DNA of 64,000 nucleotides from Streptomyces sp. Act143. GTDB taxonomy: Bacteria > Actinomycetota > Actinomycetes > Streptomycetales > Streptomycetaceae. The translations under genes and the position numbers were made by a program. The notes under the pieces were generated by a model. The model worked only from the letters and a program-made list of their open reading frames with translations. It searched no databases and was not told where the DNA came from. Every line of letters begins with the position of its first letter. Position 1 is the stretch's first letter. The stretch spans positions 940,071-1,004,070 of the forward strand of contig NZ_QFRX01000001.1 in NCBI RefSeq assembly GCF_003143935.1, in the 5' to 3' direction. Shown piece by piece: positions 43,814-53,667 of the stretch.

Positions 43814-46198
43814 TCAGCCGTCCCAGGACCAGTCCGCCACTTCCGGCAGGTCCGTGCCGTGTTCGCGGATCCACTCCTGGTGGCGCAGCCGGGTGTCCTC
43901 CATCTCCTGACGTACGGCGGCGGCGCGGACGGCGAGGCCCGGGACGCGGTCGATGACGTCCATGACGAGGCGGTAGCGGTCGAGGTCGTTGCGGACGACC
44001 ATGTCGAAGGGCGTGGTCGTGGTGCCGATCTCCTTGTAGCCGCGGACGTGCAGATGGGGGTGGCCGGTGCGGCGGTAGGCCAGGCGGTGGATCAGCCAGG
44101 GGTAGCCGTGGTAGGCGAAGATCACCGGCTTGTCCGGCGTGAAGAGGCCGTCGTACTCGAAGTCGCTCATCCCGTGCGGGTGTTCCTCGCTCGGCAGCAG
44201 CCGGGCGATGTCGACGACGTTCACCACGCGGACGGCGAGGTCCGGCAGGTGGCGGCGGAGCAACTGGGCGGCGGCCAGCACCTCCTGGGTCGGCACGTCG
44301 CCCGCACAGGCCAGCACCACGTCGGGTTCACGGCTGCCGTCCTCGGTGCCCGCCCAGTCCCAGACGCCGAGTCCGCGGGCGCAGTGGATGCGGGCCTGGT
44401 CCATGGACAGCCAGTCGAAGCAGGGCTGTTTGCCGGCGACGACGACGTTGACGTAGTCGCGGCTGCGCAGCGCGTGGTCGGCGACGGAGAGGAGGGTGTT
44501 GGCGTCCGGCGGCAGGTAGACCCGGACCGCCTCGGGGCTCTTGTTGAGGATGTGGTCGACGAAGCCGGGGTCCTGGTGGGAGAAGCCGTTGTGGTCCTGG
44601 CGCCAGACGTGTGAGGTGAGCAGGTAGTTGAGGGAGGCGATGGGCGCGCGCCAGGGCAGCCGGCGGGTGACGCGCAGCCATTTGATGTGCTGGTTGACCA
44701 TCGAGTCGACGATGTGGACGAAGGCCTCGTAGCAGGAGAACAGTCCGTGGCGGCCGGTGAGGAGGTAGCCCTCCAGCCAGCCCTGGCAGGTGTGTTCGGA
44801 GAGGATCTCCATCACCCGGCCGTGCCGGTCGAGGTGTTCGTCGACCTCGTAGGTGTCGGCCTGCCATGCCTTGCCGCTGGCGGAGTAGACGGCCTGGAGG
44901 CGGTTGGAGGCGGTCTCGTCGGGGCCGACCAGGCGGAAGTCCCGGCGGTCGGCCGTGGCCTGCATGACGTGTTCGAGCATGTCGCCCAGGACTCGGGTCG
45001 GTTCGTGGAGGGTGGCGCCCGGTTTGTCGACCGGGACGGCGAACCGCTCCAGCGGCGGCAGGGGCAACGACCGCAGCAGGAGCCCGCCGTTGGCGTGCGG
45101 GGTGGCACCGAGCCGGTGCGGCCCCTCGGGGACGTGGGTCAGCAGGTGGGGCCGCGGACGGCCCTGCTCGTCGAAGAGTTCCCCGGGACGGTAGGAGCGC
45201 AGCCAGGTCTCCAACTCCCGCAGGTGGGCCGGGTTGTCGCGGACGGCGGACAGCGGGACCTGGTGGGAACGCCAGGTGTCGGCCACAGGCAGGCCGTCGA
45301 CCTCGGCGGGGCCGGTCCAGCCCTTCGGCGTGCGCAGCACGATCATCGGCCAGCTGGGGCGTTCGCCGGCGTCCTGCTCGCGGGCGGCGTGCTGGATGGC
45401 GGCGATGCGGTCGAGCGCGGTGTCCAGGGCGTGGGCCATGGCGCGGTGGACGGTGGCCGGGTCGTCGCCGGTGACGTGGATCGGGTCGTGGCCGTATCCC
45501 CTGAGCAGGGCGTCGAGTTCGTCCTCGGGGATGCGGGCGAGCACCGTCGGGTTGGCGATCTTGTAGCCGTTGAGGTGGAGGATCGGCAGGACGGCCCCGT
45601 CGTGGACGGGGTCGAGGAACTTGTTGGAGTGCCAGGACGCGGCCAGCGGGCCCGTCTCGGCCTCGCCGTCGCCGATGACGCAGGCGACCAGCAGCTCGGG
45701 GTTGTCGAGTGCGGCGCCGTAGGCGTGCGAGAGGGAGTAGCCGAGTTCGCCGCCCTCGTGGATCGAGCCGGGGGTCTCGGGGGCGACATGGCTGGGCACG
45801 CCGCCCGGGAACGAGAACTGCTTGAAGAGGCGGGCCATGCCCTGCTCGTCGCGGGTGACGTCCGGGTAGGTCTCGCTGTACGAGCCCTCCAGCCAGGCGT
45901 TGGCGAGGACCGCGGGGCCGCCGTGGCCGGGGCCCCAGATGCACAGGGCGTCCAGGTCGCGGGCCTTGATGACCCGGTTCAGGTGGGTGTGGACCAGGTT
46001 GAGGCCGGGCGAGGTGCCCCAGTGGCCGAGCAGGCGCGGCTTGACGTGCTCCGGGCGCAGCGGCTCGGTCAGCAGGGGGTTGGACATGAGGTAGATCTGG
46101 CCGACGGCGAGGTAGTTCGCTGCGCGCCAGTGGGCGTCCAGGGAGGCCAGCTCCTCGTCCGTGAGTGCGCCGGGCTCCTGCCGGGTGGCGGCGGACAT
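43814..46198 (-). CDS. Phosphoketolase (xylulose 5-phosphate / fructose 6-phosphate)
   Basis: 794 residues, the full family length. Thiamine-diphosphate regions include [38 protein letters not shown], the [21 protein letters not shown] motif and [12 protein letters not shown]. The enzyme splits xylulose 5-phosphate or fructose 6-phosphate with phosphate to give acetyl phosphate. AAGGGG lies 5 bases before the ATG; open sequence further upstream is not family-like. The flavin-binding protein gene lies 221 bp upstream on the same strand. Confidence 0.94.
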   Translation of the reverse strand: MSAATRQEPGALTDEELASLDAHWRAANYLAVGQIYLMSNPLLTEPLRPEHVKPRLLGHWGTSPGLNLVHTHLNRVIKARDLDALCIWGPGHGGPAVLANAWLEGSYSETYPDVTRDEQGMARLFKQFSFPGGVPSHVAPETPGSIHEGGELGYSLSHAYGAALDNPELLVACVIGDGEAETGPLAASWHSNKFLDPVHDGAVLPILHLNGYKIANPTVLARIPEDELDALLRGYGHDPIHVTGDDPATVHRAMAHALDTALDRIAAIQHAAREQDAGERPSWPMIVLRTPKGWTGPAEVDGLPVADTWRSHQVPLSAVRDNPAHLRELETWLRSYRPGELFDEQGRPRPHLLTHVPEGPHRLGATPHANGGLLLRSLPLPPLERFAVPVDKPGATLHEPTRVLGDMLEHVMQATADRRDFRLVGPDETASNRLQAVYSASGKAWQADTYEVDEHLDRHGRVMEILSEHTCQGWLEGYLLTGRHGLFSCYEAFVHIVDSMVNQHIKWLRVTRRLPWRAPIASLNYLLTSHVWRQDHNGFSHQDPGFVDHILNKSPEAVRVYLPPDANTLLSVADHALRSRDYVNVVVAGKQPCFDWLSMDQARIHCARGLGVWDWAGTEDGSREPDVVLACAGDVPTQEVLAAAQLLRRHLPDLAVRVVNVVDIARLLPSEEHPHGMSDFEYDGLFTPDKPVIFAYHGYPWLIHRLAYRRTGHPHLHVRGYKEIGTTTTPFDMVVRNDLDRYRLVMDVIDRVPGLAVRAAAVRQEMEDTRLRHQEWIREHGTDLPEVADWSWDG

Positions 46199-46419
46199 GG
46201 GTTCCCCTTCCGGGTCGGTGTCGGGCTGTGCCGGGATGTTCCGGGGTGTGCCGGGCGAGCGCGGTGGCCGCGCCTCGCATCCACCTTTGTCGTCGCGCCG
46301 GGTACCCGACAGGGCCGACCGGGCCACATGTGGGGAGACCGCTGGGGCTTCTCGGTACGTCGGTACTGCTCGGGTACTCCTTCTCGTCCTTCGACACCGC
46401 TTCGGCACCGCTTCGGCCC

Positions 46420-46860
46420 TCAGGAGGCGAGTGACACTCCGTACATCGTGCGTCCACCGACGAGAGAGCGCCCGGTGACCAGTTCGGGCTCGATGCGGAC
46501 GAAGGCCTCGCGGGGCGCCGGGGCCCAGGAGAGCGGGCCGGTGCGGGACAGTCGGGCGTGTTCGGCCGGGTCGGTGACGACGGCGGCGTGGCCGGTGACG
46601 ACGACGCTCCAGCCGGCGTGCGTGGTGGTGTCGACCTCGTCGGCCTCGAAGGCGACCACGGCGCCGTCGACGGCCCGGGCCAGCTCGGAGGTGGCGGAGG
46701 TGCGCAGCAGGATCGCTCCGTCCTCGTCGAGGGCGAAGTTCACGGGGAGCACGGCGGGGAGTGCCTGACGGGTGTGGACGATCCGGCCGATGGGCGCGGA
46801 CGCCAGCAGCCGGAGGCACTCCTCCCGGTCGAGCTCGCGGAATCCGTCGTTGGCATACAT
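46420..46860 (-). CDS. Pyridoxamine 5'-phosphate oxidase-family stress protein
   Basis: 146 residues, split-barrel flavin-binding fold: [38 protein letters not shown], then [25 protein letters not shown]. Small proteins of this type belong to the DosR/OsdR dormancy regulons of actinobacteria. A DosR-like palindrome lies about 90 bp upstream. Phosphoketolase follows on the same strand, a pairing also seen in low-oxygen regulons. Confidence 0.85.
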   Translation of the reverse strand: MYANDGFRELDREECLRLLASAPIGRIVHTRQALPAVLPVNFALDEDGAILLRTSATSELARAVDGAVVAFEADEVDTTTHAGWSVVVTGHAAVVTDPAEHARLSRTGPLSWAPAPREAFVRIEPELVTGRSLVGGRTMYGVSLAS

Positions 46861-47241
46861 GGCTCGCCGTCTTTCGCCTGGAGTCACGGGGTGCGTTCTT
46901 CGCGGGATCTCTGTCCGGGTTCCATCGTCGCGCGGCCGGGGGCAGGGCGTGAGGGACCAGAGGCCCTCATCGCATGGACGGTGGTCATACCCGACGGGGG
47001 CCGCATGGCCGGAATGACCGTCCCAGAGCGGTGGCGGCGTGGGCAGGGGGCGGGCTGACGGGCGACGGAGCGACCTGTCCACGCCGACGGCAGAAGCAGC
47101 CGACGCGCTGCGCAGCCACGGCGCCCTCGGCGGCCGAACCCCTGTGAACGTCTCAAGCAGAAGATCCAGATCCGCGTGCAAGCCGGCTCCGGCAGATGCG
47201 CGGCTGGCCACTGGAGGTCATTGCAGCTACAAGACAGGGAC
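46861..47241. other. Gap between flavin protein and hypothetical gene
   Basis: 381 bp between divergent genes. It holds the DosR-like site at 46951-46968 and a GGTCAT/ATGACC repeat (46983-46988 and 47014-47019). No gene between 47020 and 47241 can be supported. Confidence 0.5.
46951..46968. promoter_or_regulatory. DosR/OsdR-like palindrome
   Basis: GAGGGACCAGAGGCCCTC has 8 of 9 symmetric pairs in its outer part and matches about 11 of 14 core positions of the DosR consensus GGGACTWWAGTCCC. It is placed to control the gene starting at 46860. No sensor kinase or regulator gene is in this window. Confidence 0.4.
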
Positions 47242-47853
47242 ATGGCGACCAACCTCGCACCAGCGATCATCACCGCCACGGCCGGCCTCCTGGCCGCCGG
47301 CGTCACCGCATACGTGGCCTCCCTCGGGGCACACCTGGCCCACGACTTCCGCCGCCAACTCGACTTGAAGACCGCCGAGCGTCGCCTTCAGGCCTACGCC
47401 GCTCTGTGGGCCTTGTTCAGGGTCGCCTCTCCCACGCGAACTCAGCCGATGGACGATGCAGAGCGGTATGACCTCCATCAGAAGGTGACCGACTGGTACT
47501 ACGCCGATGGCAACGGCATGCTCCTCACCGACCGGACTCTCATGCTCTACCTCAAGGCGAAGGCGAACCTGACTTGTCCTGTGGAGGAGCTCTTTCCGCC
47601 CAGCCTCCGTGCCCGAGCCCCCAAGGACCCCAGCGTCCTAGCACCGTGGAGAGGAGATCTCTCCCAGAAGCAACTGTCACTGCTGCGCACCCAGATGAAG
47701 GTCGACCTCGCCATCTACGGTGAAGTCTCCGCCGGCTCGCTGTCCGGACGCGACCACGAGCTGGAGAGGATGTTCCTCGAGGCGTGTGGCGTCGAGTTGA
47801 CCGAGGAGCCGTGGATCCGCTCACTTTCTGAAGGGCCGCCCGCGGACGGCTGA
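47242..47853 (+). CDS. Hypothetical protein with N-terminal membrane helix
   Basis: About 203 residues. One hydrophobic helix (PAIITATAGLLAAGVTAYVASLG, about 5-28) precedes a charged coiled-coil-like segment (HDFRRQLDLKTAERRLQAYAALWALFRVASP) and a helical cytosolic part. Codon use is less GC3-rich than its neighbours, which can mean recent arrival. TTG at 47221, with GGAGG close upstream, is an alternative start. I recognise no named family. Confidence 0.65.
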   Translation: MATNLAPAIITATAGLLAAGVTAYVASLGAHLAHDFRRQLDLKTAERRLQAYAALWALFRVASPTRTQPMDDAERYDLHQKVTDWYYADGNGMLLTDRTLMLYLKAKANLTCPVEELFPPSLRARAPKDPSVLAPWRGDLSQKQLSLLRTQMKVDLAIYGEVSAGSLSGRDHELERMFLEACGVELTEEPWIRSLSEGPPADG

Positions 47854-48089
47854 GGACGAGCCCGCTGGCCCCTCGGCTCCGGATCGTTTGCTCGATCCGA
47901 CGTCTTCGCAGGCAACGGCGGTGGCGGCGGGAGCTGTATGACTCGTCGCCGCTGAGCCGGTCGGGCCCAGCACATGATCGCTGCGGCACGTCGACGGCGG
48001 CCGGGGCGTATCCGTCCACGGCCGCCGAATCGGCGTCGGCTCCCGTCACGCCTGTGCGTACGCGGGTGCTTGCGCCCGGTCCGCCCGCT

Positions 48090-48109
48090 CCTGCGCCGAT
48101 CGGCGCAGG
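48090..48109 (-). terminator. Hairpin after aldehyde dehydrogenase gene
   Basis: CCTGCGCC-GATC-GGCGCAGG is a perfect 20-bp palindrome able to form an 8-bp stem with a 4-nt loop, 28 bp past the dehydrogenase stop. It probably ends that transcript. The remainder of the 283-bp gap (47854-48136) shows nothing else. Confidence 0.5.
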
Positions 48110-48136
48110 GGGCACGCACCCGCCGAACGTCCCGCG

Positions 48137-49462
48137 TCAGCCCAGCGGCTTCGACAGGATCGCCTTGCGGTGGCTGAACGTCTCGATCGAGTAGCGGCCG
48201 TGGTAGTTGCCCATGCCGCTCTCCCCCACCCCGCCGAAGGGCAGGTCGGAGACGGTGAGGTGGGCGAGCGGGAGGCCGTAGCCGAGGCCGCCCGAGGAGG
48301 TTTCGGCGGCGAGGCGCTCGCGGGTGGTCTGCGAGTCGGCGAAGACGTACAGGGCGAGGGGCTTGTCGCGGTCGTTGATGAAGTCGATGGCCTCGTCCAG
48401 GCCGGAGACGGTGACGATCGGCAGGATCGGTCCGAAGATCTCCTCCTGCATGACGGGGGACGCCGGGTCGACGTCCGCCAGGACCGTCGGGGCGATGTAC
48501 TTCGCGTCGCGGTCGGTCTCGCCGCCGACCACCACGCGGCCCGAGCCGAGCAGGCCGCTGAGCCGGTCGAAGTGGCGTTCGTTGATGATCCGGCCGTACT
48601 CACCGGAGACGGACGCGTCGGTGCCGTACACCGCCTGGACCGCCTTGGTCAGCAGGGGTTCGAGGGCCGCCGCGGTCTCCGGGTCGGTCAGGACGTAGTC
48701 GGGGGCGACGCAGGTCTGGCCCGCGTTGAGGAACTTGCCGCGGGCCAGTCGGTCCGCGACGACGGCCAGGTCCGCGTCGGGGCCGACGAACGCCGGGGAC
48801 TTGCCGCCGAGTTCGAGGGTGACCGGGGTGAGGTGCTCGGCGGCGGCGCGCATGACGATCCGGCCGACGGTGCCGTTGCCGGTGTAGAAGATGTGGTCGA
48901 AGCGCTCGGCCAGCAGCGCCGTGGTCTCCGGGACGCCGCCCTCGACGACCGCGAAGGCCTCGGTGTCGAGGAACTCCGGCAGCAGCCGGGCCAGCGCGAC
49001 CGAGGTGGCGGGGGCCAGCTCGCTCGGCTTGACGACCACCGCGTTGCCCGCGGCCAGGGCGCCCACGACCGGGGCGAGCAGCAGCTGGGCCGGGTAGTTC
49101 CAGGGGGCGATGACGAGGACGACGCCGAGCGGGTCGTACTGCGTCCAGGCCGTCGCGTCGGCGCCGAGGTGCGCGGGGACCGGGGCGGACTCGGGGCGCA
49201 GCCACTCCTCCAGGTGGTCGAGGGTGTGGTCGATCTCGCGGATCGTGAAGTCGATCTCGGTGCGGTAGGCCTCGGTGGAGCTCTTGCCCAGGTCGGTGTG
49301 GAGGGCGGCGGCCAGGTCGGCGCCGCGTTCCGTGAGCATCTCGCGCAGGCGGCGCAGCTGCGTGGTGCGCCAGGCGAGGGGCTTGGTGCGGCCGGTGCGG
49401 AAGGTGGCGCGCAGGCGGGCCACGATGTCGGCGGGCTGCTCGGGGGTGGGCTGCTGGTTCAC
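48137..49462 (-). CDS. Aldehyde dehydrogenase family protein
   Basis: 441 residues, the shorter class-3-like form. The NAD-binding segment [35 protein letters not shown], the base Glu in TLELGGKSP and nucleophile Cys in [11 protein letters not shown] are all intact. It oxidises aldehydes to acids. GTG 49462 has GAGG at 5 bases. The MarR-type gene lies 131 bp upstream on the same strand, so the dehydrogenase is a likely target of that regulator. Confidence 0.92.
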   Translation of the reverse strand: MNQQPTPEQPADIVARLRATFRTGRTKPLAWRTTQLRRLREMLTERGADLAAALHTDLGKSSTEAYRTEIDFTIREIDHTLDHLEEWLRPESAPVPAHLGADATAWTQYDPLGVVLVIAPWNYPAQLLLAPVVGALAAGNAVVVKPSELAPATSVALARLLPEFLDTEAFAVVEGGVPETTALLAERFDHIFYTGNGTVGRIVMRAAAEHLTPVTLELGGKSPAFVGPDADLAVVADRLARGKFLNAGQTCVAPDYVLTDPETAAALEPLLTKAVQAVYGTDASVSGEYGRIINERHFDRLSGLLGSGRVVVGGETDRDAKYIAPTVLADVDPASPVMQEEIFGPILPIVTVSGLDEAIDFINDRDKPLALYVFADSQTTRERLAAETSSGGLGYGLPLAHLTVSDLPFGGVGESGMGNYHGRYSIETFSHRKAILSKPLG

Positions 49463-49499
49463 GGTGCCTCGCTGGTGCTGCGCGGGCCGCTGGGCACGG

Positions 49500-49593
49500 C
49501 CTCGACGGTCGGATGTATTAGATGCAAATGCCAACCTTTTCTGCACCGAAATACATTCCCCTACCACGCAGACAACTTTGCGTTACTCCCCGA
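49500..49593. promoter_or_regulatory. AT-rich promoter region between marR-type and aldehyde dehydrogenase genes
   Basis: This stretch is markedly AT-richer than the rest of the window. It contains ATGTATT (about 49515) and its complement AATACAT (about 49550), and TTAGATGCAAAT between them. It probably carries the dehydrogenase promoter and a MarR site; the exact operator cannot be settled by eye. Confidence 0.4.
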
Positions 49594-50031
49594 TCACACC
49601 CGGGTGGCGGCGTCGAGCGTTCCCGCCAGCCGCTCCAGCAGCCCCCGCAGCAGCTCCTCGTCCCCCTCGCCCAGCACGGGCCAGTCGGCCCGGACCGCGC
49701 GGTCGACGCGCCGCCAGTACTCCTGGCCGCGCGGGGTGAGGTGGGCGAGGATGCGCCGCCGGTCCAGCGGGTCCACCCGGCGGTGGACGAGGTTCTGGTC
49801 GACGAGGTGGTCCACCAGCTTGGTCAGCGTCGGCGGCGGCAGGAACGCGGCCTCGGCTATCGCCGTCATGTGGTGCCCCTGCCCGTCGGAGAGCAGCCCG
49901 AGCACCCGCCAGGCGTCGAGCGAGCAGCCCTCCTCGTCCAGCACCGCCTGGAGGCGGCGGGCCGCCAGCCGCTCGGCGCGCGTCAGGAGCTGCACCAGGT
50001 CGCGGGGCCGGCGCGGGGATGAGGTGGGCAT
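49594..50031 (-). CDS. MarR-family transcriptional regulator
   Basis: 145 residues. The winged helix is visible: HHMTAIAEAAFLPPPTLTKLVDHLVDQNLVHRRVDPLDRRRILAHLTPRG, with flanking dimerisation helices. It likely represses the aldehyde dehydrogenase gene downstream until an aldehyde or phenolic ligand binds (inference). Confidence 0.9.
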   Translation of the reverse strand: MPTSSPRRPRDLVQLLTRAERLAARRLQAVLDEEGCSLDAWRVLGLLSDGQGHHMTAIAEAAFLPPPTLTKLVDHLVDQNLVHRRVDPLDRRRILAHLTPRGQEYWRRVDRAVRADWPVLGEGDEELLRGLLERLAGTLDAATRV

Positions 50032-50109
50032 CGCGCTCCTAGGTCACGGGGTGCGTACATCGTATGAGACAGGCTGGAGTTCACCGGGCGGACCGGAAAT
50101 CATGACGCC

Positions 50110-51222
50110 ATGTTCCGGCACCAGCCACCCGCCCCCGACTGGTTCACGGCCGACGACTCCGTGCTCGGCGTGGCCCTGGTCTTCCCCCTTCAGGGGCCTG
50201 CCGGGATCTTCGGGCCCACCTGTGAACTGTGCGCACAGCTCGCGGCGGAGGAGGTCAACCGGGCCGGCGGGGTCCTCGGGCGGGAGCTGAAGCTGGTGCC
50301 CGTCGACGGGGGCGGGTCGCCGCGCGAGATCGCCGACCAGGTCGAGGCGCTGGTGGACCTGGGGGTCGTGCAGGGCGTCACGGGCTGGCACATCTCCTCG
50401 GTGCGGCAGGCGCTGGCGCCGAGGATCGCCCATCGGGTGCCGTACGTCTACACCGCCCTGTACGAGGGCGGCGAGCACACGGCGGGCGTCTTCCTGACCA
50501 GCGAGACGCCGCGCGATCAACTGCGCCCCGCCATGGGTCTGTTGGCGCACGAGCGCGGGGTGCGCCGCTGGTTCGTCGTCGGCAACGACTATGTGTGGCC
50601 CCGGCGTACGGCACGGGCGGCCCGCGGATACGCCCGCGAGTCCGGTGCGACGGTGGACGGCGAGGTCTACCTCCCGCTCGGCACGCACGACTTCGAGCCC
50701 GTGCTGCGGCGCATCGAGCGCTCGGCCGCGGACGGGGTGCTCATGCTGCTGGTGGGCAGCGACGCGGTGCGCTTCAACCGGGCGTTCGCCGCTTACGGGT
50801 TGGCGGCGCGCTGTCTGCGGCTGAGCACGCTGATGGACGAGAACATGCTGATGGCGAGCGGCCCTTCGGCGACCGAGGACCTGTACAGCACGGCCGGCTT
50901 CTTCGCCTCGCTCGCCAATCAGGACACCCTCGACCTGCACGGGCAGTACGCCGGCCGGTACGGGATCGAGGCGCCCGCCCTCGGCAGTCTCGGCGAATCC
51001 TGTTACGAGGGCGTCCTGTTGCTCGCCGCGCTCCTCAAGCGGGCCGGGACGCTGGATGTGACGGCGATCGGGGCGGCGGCCGGCGGAGTGTCGTACGAGG
51101 GCCCGCGCGGGCTCATGCATCTGCGGGACCGGCATGTGCGCCAGCGGATCTACCTGGCCCGCGCGGACGGACTGGACTTCGATGTCCTCACCGAGCTCGA
51201 CCTTCACGGTTCCCGCTCTTGA
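50110..51222 (+). CDS. Cytosolic UrtA/AmiC-like ligand-binding protein
   Basis: 370 residues with the type I periplasmic-binding fold of urea/amide binding proteins: GVALVFPLQGPAGIFGPTCELCAQLAAEEVNRAGGVLGRELKLVPVD, then VVGNDYVWPRRTARAARGY and LPLGTHDFEPVLRRI. It lacks any signal peptide or lipobox, so it should stay in the cytosol like AmiC, the amide sensor of Pseudomonas. It directly precedes the urt transporter genes. No AmiR-type antiterminator is found nearby. A strong ribosome-binding site is not visible. Confidence 0.8.
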   Translation: MFRHQPPAPDWFTADDSVLGVALVFPLQGPAGIFGPTCELCAQLAAEEVNRAGGVLGRELKLVPVDGGGSPREIADQVEALVDLGVVQGVTGWHISSVRQALAPRIAHRVPYVYTALYEGGEHTAGVFLTSETPRDQLRPAMGLLAHERGVRRWFVVGNDYVWPRRTARAARGYARESGATVDGEVYLPLGTHDFEPVLRRIERSAADGVLMLLVGSDAVRFNRAFAAYGLAARCLRLSTLMDENMLMASGPSATEDLYSTAGFFASLANQDTLDLHGQYAGRYGIEAPALGSLGESCYEGVLLLAALLKRAGTLDVTAIGAAAGGVSYEGPRGLMHLRDRHVRQRIYLARADGLDFDVLTELDLHGSRS

Positions 51223-51248
51223 CATGTCCGCACGACCGCGCAGATACT
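51219..51248 (+). promoter_or_regulatory. urtA promoter TTGACA-N18-GATACT
   Basis: TTGACA (51219-51224) overlaps the stop of the upstream gene, and GATACT (51243-51248) follows after 18 bp. Transcription would begin near 51255, leaving a leader of about 175 nt before the urtA start. Confidence 0.6.
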
Positions 51249-51316
51249 TCCCACAGAAAGTAATTAGAATGCCTCGGGCGAATTGTGAATTCAGTTTCTG
51301 AATGCCTCTCACACGT

Positions 51317-51333
51317 CGCCAGGGGCGTTTTTT
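51317..51333 (+). terminator. Short terminator-like hairpin in urt leader
   Basis: CGCC-AGG-GGCG followed directly by six T lies inside the predicted urtA leader. The stem is only 4 bp, so it would be weak alone, but T-runs are rare in this genome and an attenuator is possible. Confidence 0.35.
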
Positions 51334-51344
51334 GTTGCCTCCGG

Positions 51345-51371
51345 GAAAGTAGAGCGAAACACCCCGGAAAC
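51345..51371 (+). promoter_or_regulatory. GAAAG/GAAAC half-site array (GlnR-like)
   Basis: GAAAG-n6-GAAAC-n6-GAAAC (51345, 51356 and 51367, exact 11-bp period) reproduces the GaAAc half-site and n6 spacing of the Streptomyces GlnR box, though the alternating gTnAc half-sites are missing. It lies 59 bp before the urtA start. Confidence 0.45.
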
Positions 51372-51429
51372 AGGGGGACTTGAGTCTGTGGACCGCACTT
51401 CAGCAGGCCGTTCACCCTAGGGGGTTGGT

Positions 51430-52707
51430 TTGTCCAGCGGTTCCATCGGTTCCCGCAGTACCCGTGTTCCGCGCCGTGGCCTCCTCGCCGCCGGCGCCGC
51501 CCTCACCGCGCTGGTGACGCTGTCCGCGTGCGGCGCCAAGACCGACGCGGCCGGCTCGTCGTCCGACAAGGCGGCGAAGATCGACGTCAGCGGTGACACC
51601 GTCAAGGTCGGCCTGCTCAACTCGCTCTCCGGCACGATGGCGATCAGCGAGGTGACCGTCCGCGACTCGCTGAAGCTCGCGATCGACGAGATCAACGCCT
51701 CCGGCGGCGTCCTCGGCAAGAAGATCCAGCCGATCAGCGAGGACGGCGCCTCCGACTGGCCGACCTTCGCCGAGAAGGCGCAGAAGCTCATCAAGGAGGA
51801 CGGGGTCGCCGCCACCTTCGGCTGCTGGACCTCCGCCAGCCGCAAGGCCGTCAAGCCGGTCTTCGAGAAGAACAAGTCGCTGCTGTTCTACCCGGTGCAG
51901 TACGAGGGCCTGGAGGAGTCCCCCTACATCTTCTACACGGGCGCCACCACCAACCAGCAGATCGTCCCGGCGCTCGACTACCTCAAGAGCAAGGGCCTGA
52001 AGAAGATCTATCTGGTCGGCAGCGACTACGTCTTCCCGCGCACCGCCAACAAGGAGATCAAGGCGTACGCGCAGGCCAACGGCATGACGATCGCCGGTGA
52101 GGACTACGCGCCGCTGGGCTCCACCGAGTTCTCCACGATCGCCAACAAGGTGAAGGCGTCGAAGGCGGACGCCGTCTTCAACACCCTCAACGGCGACTCC
52201 AACGTGGCCTTCTTCAAGGAGTACAAGTCGGCGGGCCTGACCGCGAAGGCCATGCCGGTCGTCTCGGTGTCGATCGCCGAGGAGGAGGTCAAGTCGATCG
52301 GAACGCAGTACCTGGCGGGCCAGTTGACCGCCTGGAACTACTACCAGACCACCCCGGGCGACGCGAACGCGAAGTTCGTGAAGGCGTACAAGGCCGAGTA
52401 CGGCCAGGACAAGCCGACCAGTGACCCGATGGAGGCCGCGTACACGTCGGTCTACCTGTGGAAGGCGATGGTCGAGAAGGCGAAGTCCTTCGACCCGGAG
52501 AAGGTGAAGGCCGCCTCCGACGGCATCACCTTCGACGCCCCCGAGGGCAAGGTCACCGTCGACGGCGCCTCGCAGCACGTCCACAAGACCGCCCGCATCG
52601 GCGAGATCGGCACCGACGGCCAGATCAAGGAGGTCTGGAACTCCGGCAAGCCCATCAAGCCGGACCCGTACCTCAAGGGCTACTCCTGGGCCTCCGGCCT
52701 GTCCTGA
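51430..52707 (+). CDS. urtA: Urea ABC transporter substrate-binding lipoprotein UrtA
   Basis: 425 residues. A signal with twin arginines and a lipobox (LVTLSAC) anchors the protein. The mature part is typical Urt[71 protein letters not shown] and [15 protein letters not shown]. It binds urea and hands it to UrtBC. The start is TTG at 51430 with AGGGGG about 5 bases upstream. A hairpin separates it from urtB. Confidence 0.95.
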   Translation: MSSGSIGSRSTRVPRRGLLAAGAALTALVTLSACGAKTDAAGSSSDKAAKIDVSGDTVKVGLLNSLSGTMAISEVTVRDSLKLAIDEINASGGVLGKKIQPISEDGASDWPTFAEKAQKLIKEDGVAATFGCWTSASRKAVKPVFEKNKSLLFYPVQYEGLEESPYIFYTGATTNQQIVPALDYLKSKGLKKIYLVGSDYVFPRTANKEIKAYAQANGMTIAGEDYAPLGSTEFSTIANKVKASKADAVFNTLNGDSNVAFFKEYKSAGLTAKAMPVVSVSIAEEEVKSIGTQYLAGQLTAWNYYQTTPGDANAKFVKAYKAEYGQDKPTSDPMEAAYTSVYLWKAMVEKAKSFDPEKVKAASDGITFDAPEGKVTVDGASQHVHKTARIGEIGTDGQIKEVWNSGKPIKPDPYLKGYSWASGLS

Positions 52708-52718
52708 CCGACCGTCAC

Positions 52719-52750
52719 CCGCCGTGGGGTCCTCAGGGGCCCCACGGCGG
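52719..52750 (+). terminator. Hairpin between urtA and urtB
   Basis: CCGCCGTGGGG and its exact complement form an 11-bp stem around a 10-nt loop in the 63-bp gap. Such structures commonly attenuate transcription or protect the 3' end of the binding-protein message, giving excess UrtA over the permeases. Confidence 0.65.
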
Positions 52751-52770
52751 CCGTCTCCCGGAGCCGCCTC

Positions 52771-53667
52771 ATGACCGTGATCCTCGGTCAGACCTTCACC
52801 GGCGTCAGCATCGGTGCCGTCCTGCTGCTCATCGCGCTCGGACTCTCGCTCACCTTCGGCCAGATGAACGTCATCAACATGGCCCACGGCGAATTCATCA
52901 TGGCGGGCGCCTACACGACGTACGTCCTGCAGAAGTCCATTTCGAGCGCGGGAATTTCGCTGCTCGTCGCTCTTCCCGTCGCATTTCTCGTCTCGGGCGC
53001 GCTCGGCGCGCTGCTGGAATGGCTGCTGATACGACGCCTGTATCTGCGGCCCCTCGACACACTGCTCGTCACCTGGGGCGTCTCGCTGATGCTCCAGCAA
53101 CTCGCCCGGGACATCTTCGGCGCACCGAACGTGCAGACCCGCGCGCCGAACCGGCTGACCGGCAACATCACCGTCATCGGCGGGGACGACCCGCTCACCT
53201 TCGCCAACAGCCGCCTGTTCATCCTGGGGTTGGCGGTCGCGGCCGTCGTCGCGCTGTCGCTGACGCTGCGGCTCACGCCGCTGGGCCGGCGCATCCGGGC
53301 CGTGGTGCAGAACCGGGACCTCGCGGAGGTGTCCGGCATCTCGACGTCGACCGTGGACCGCACGGCGTTCTTCCTCGGCTCCGGGCTCGCGGGCGTGGCC
53401 GGGGTCGCGCTGACGCTGGTCGGACCGATCGGGCCGACGATGGGCACCAACGTCATCATCGACGCCTTCCTGGTGATCGTGGTCGGCGGCATCGGACAGC
53501 TCAAGGGCACGGTCATCACGGCGTTCGTGCTGGGCGTGCTCCAGTCGGTCCTGGAGTACTCCACGACCGTCAGCGTCGCCAAGGTACTGGTGCTCGTCGC
53601 GATCGTCGCGTTCCTCCAGTGGCGGCCCCAGGGGCTGTACACGCTGCGCACGAGGAGTCTCGTATGA
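52771..53667 (+). CDS. urtB: Urea ABC transporter permease UrtB
   Basis: 298 residues, about eight membrane helices of the LivH type. ALGLSLTFGQMNVINMAHGEFIMAGAYTTYVLQ and the late GGIGQLKGTVITAF are characteristic. It forms half of the membrane channel with UrtC, whose ATG overlaps its stop (ATGA). Confidence 0.94.
   Translation: MTVILGQTFTGVSIGAVLLLIALGLSLTFGQMNVINMAHGEFIMAGAYTTYVLQKSISSAGISLLVALPVAFLVSGALGALLEWLLIRRLYLRPLDTLLVTWGVSLMLQQLARDIFGAPNVQTRAPNRLTGNITVIGGDDPLTFANSRLFILGLAVAAVVALSLTLRLTPLGRRIRAVVQNRDLAEVSGISTSTVDRTAFFLGSGLAGVAGVALTLVGPIGPTMGTNVIIDAFLVIVVGGIGQLKGTVITAFVLGVLQSVLEYSTTVSVAKVLVLVAIVAFLQWRPQGLYTLRTRSLV

Noticed and set aside
46302..46307. SigB-type promoter upstream of phosphoketolase
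   Set aside because: GGGTAC occurs on the minus strand, but no GNNT lies 14-16 bp upstream of it.
46199..46819. N-terminal extension of the phosphoketolase frame
   Set aside because: The sequence before 46198 is Arg/Pro-rich and overlaps the flavin-binding protein gene; the family start and ribosome-binding site are at 46198.
51250..51429. Guanidine riboswitch upstream of urtA
   Set aside because: Urt-like transporters can follow such riboswitches, but I could not find the conserved core sequence in this leader.
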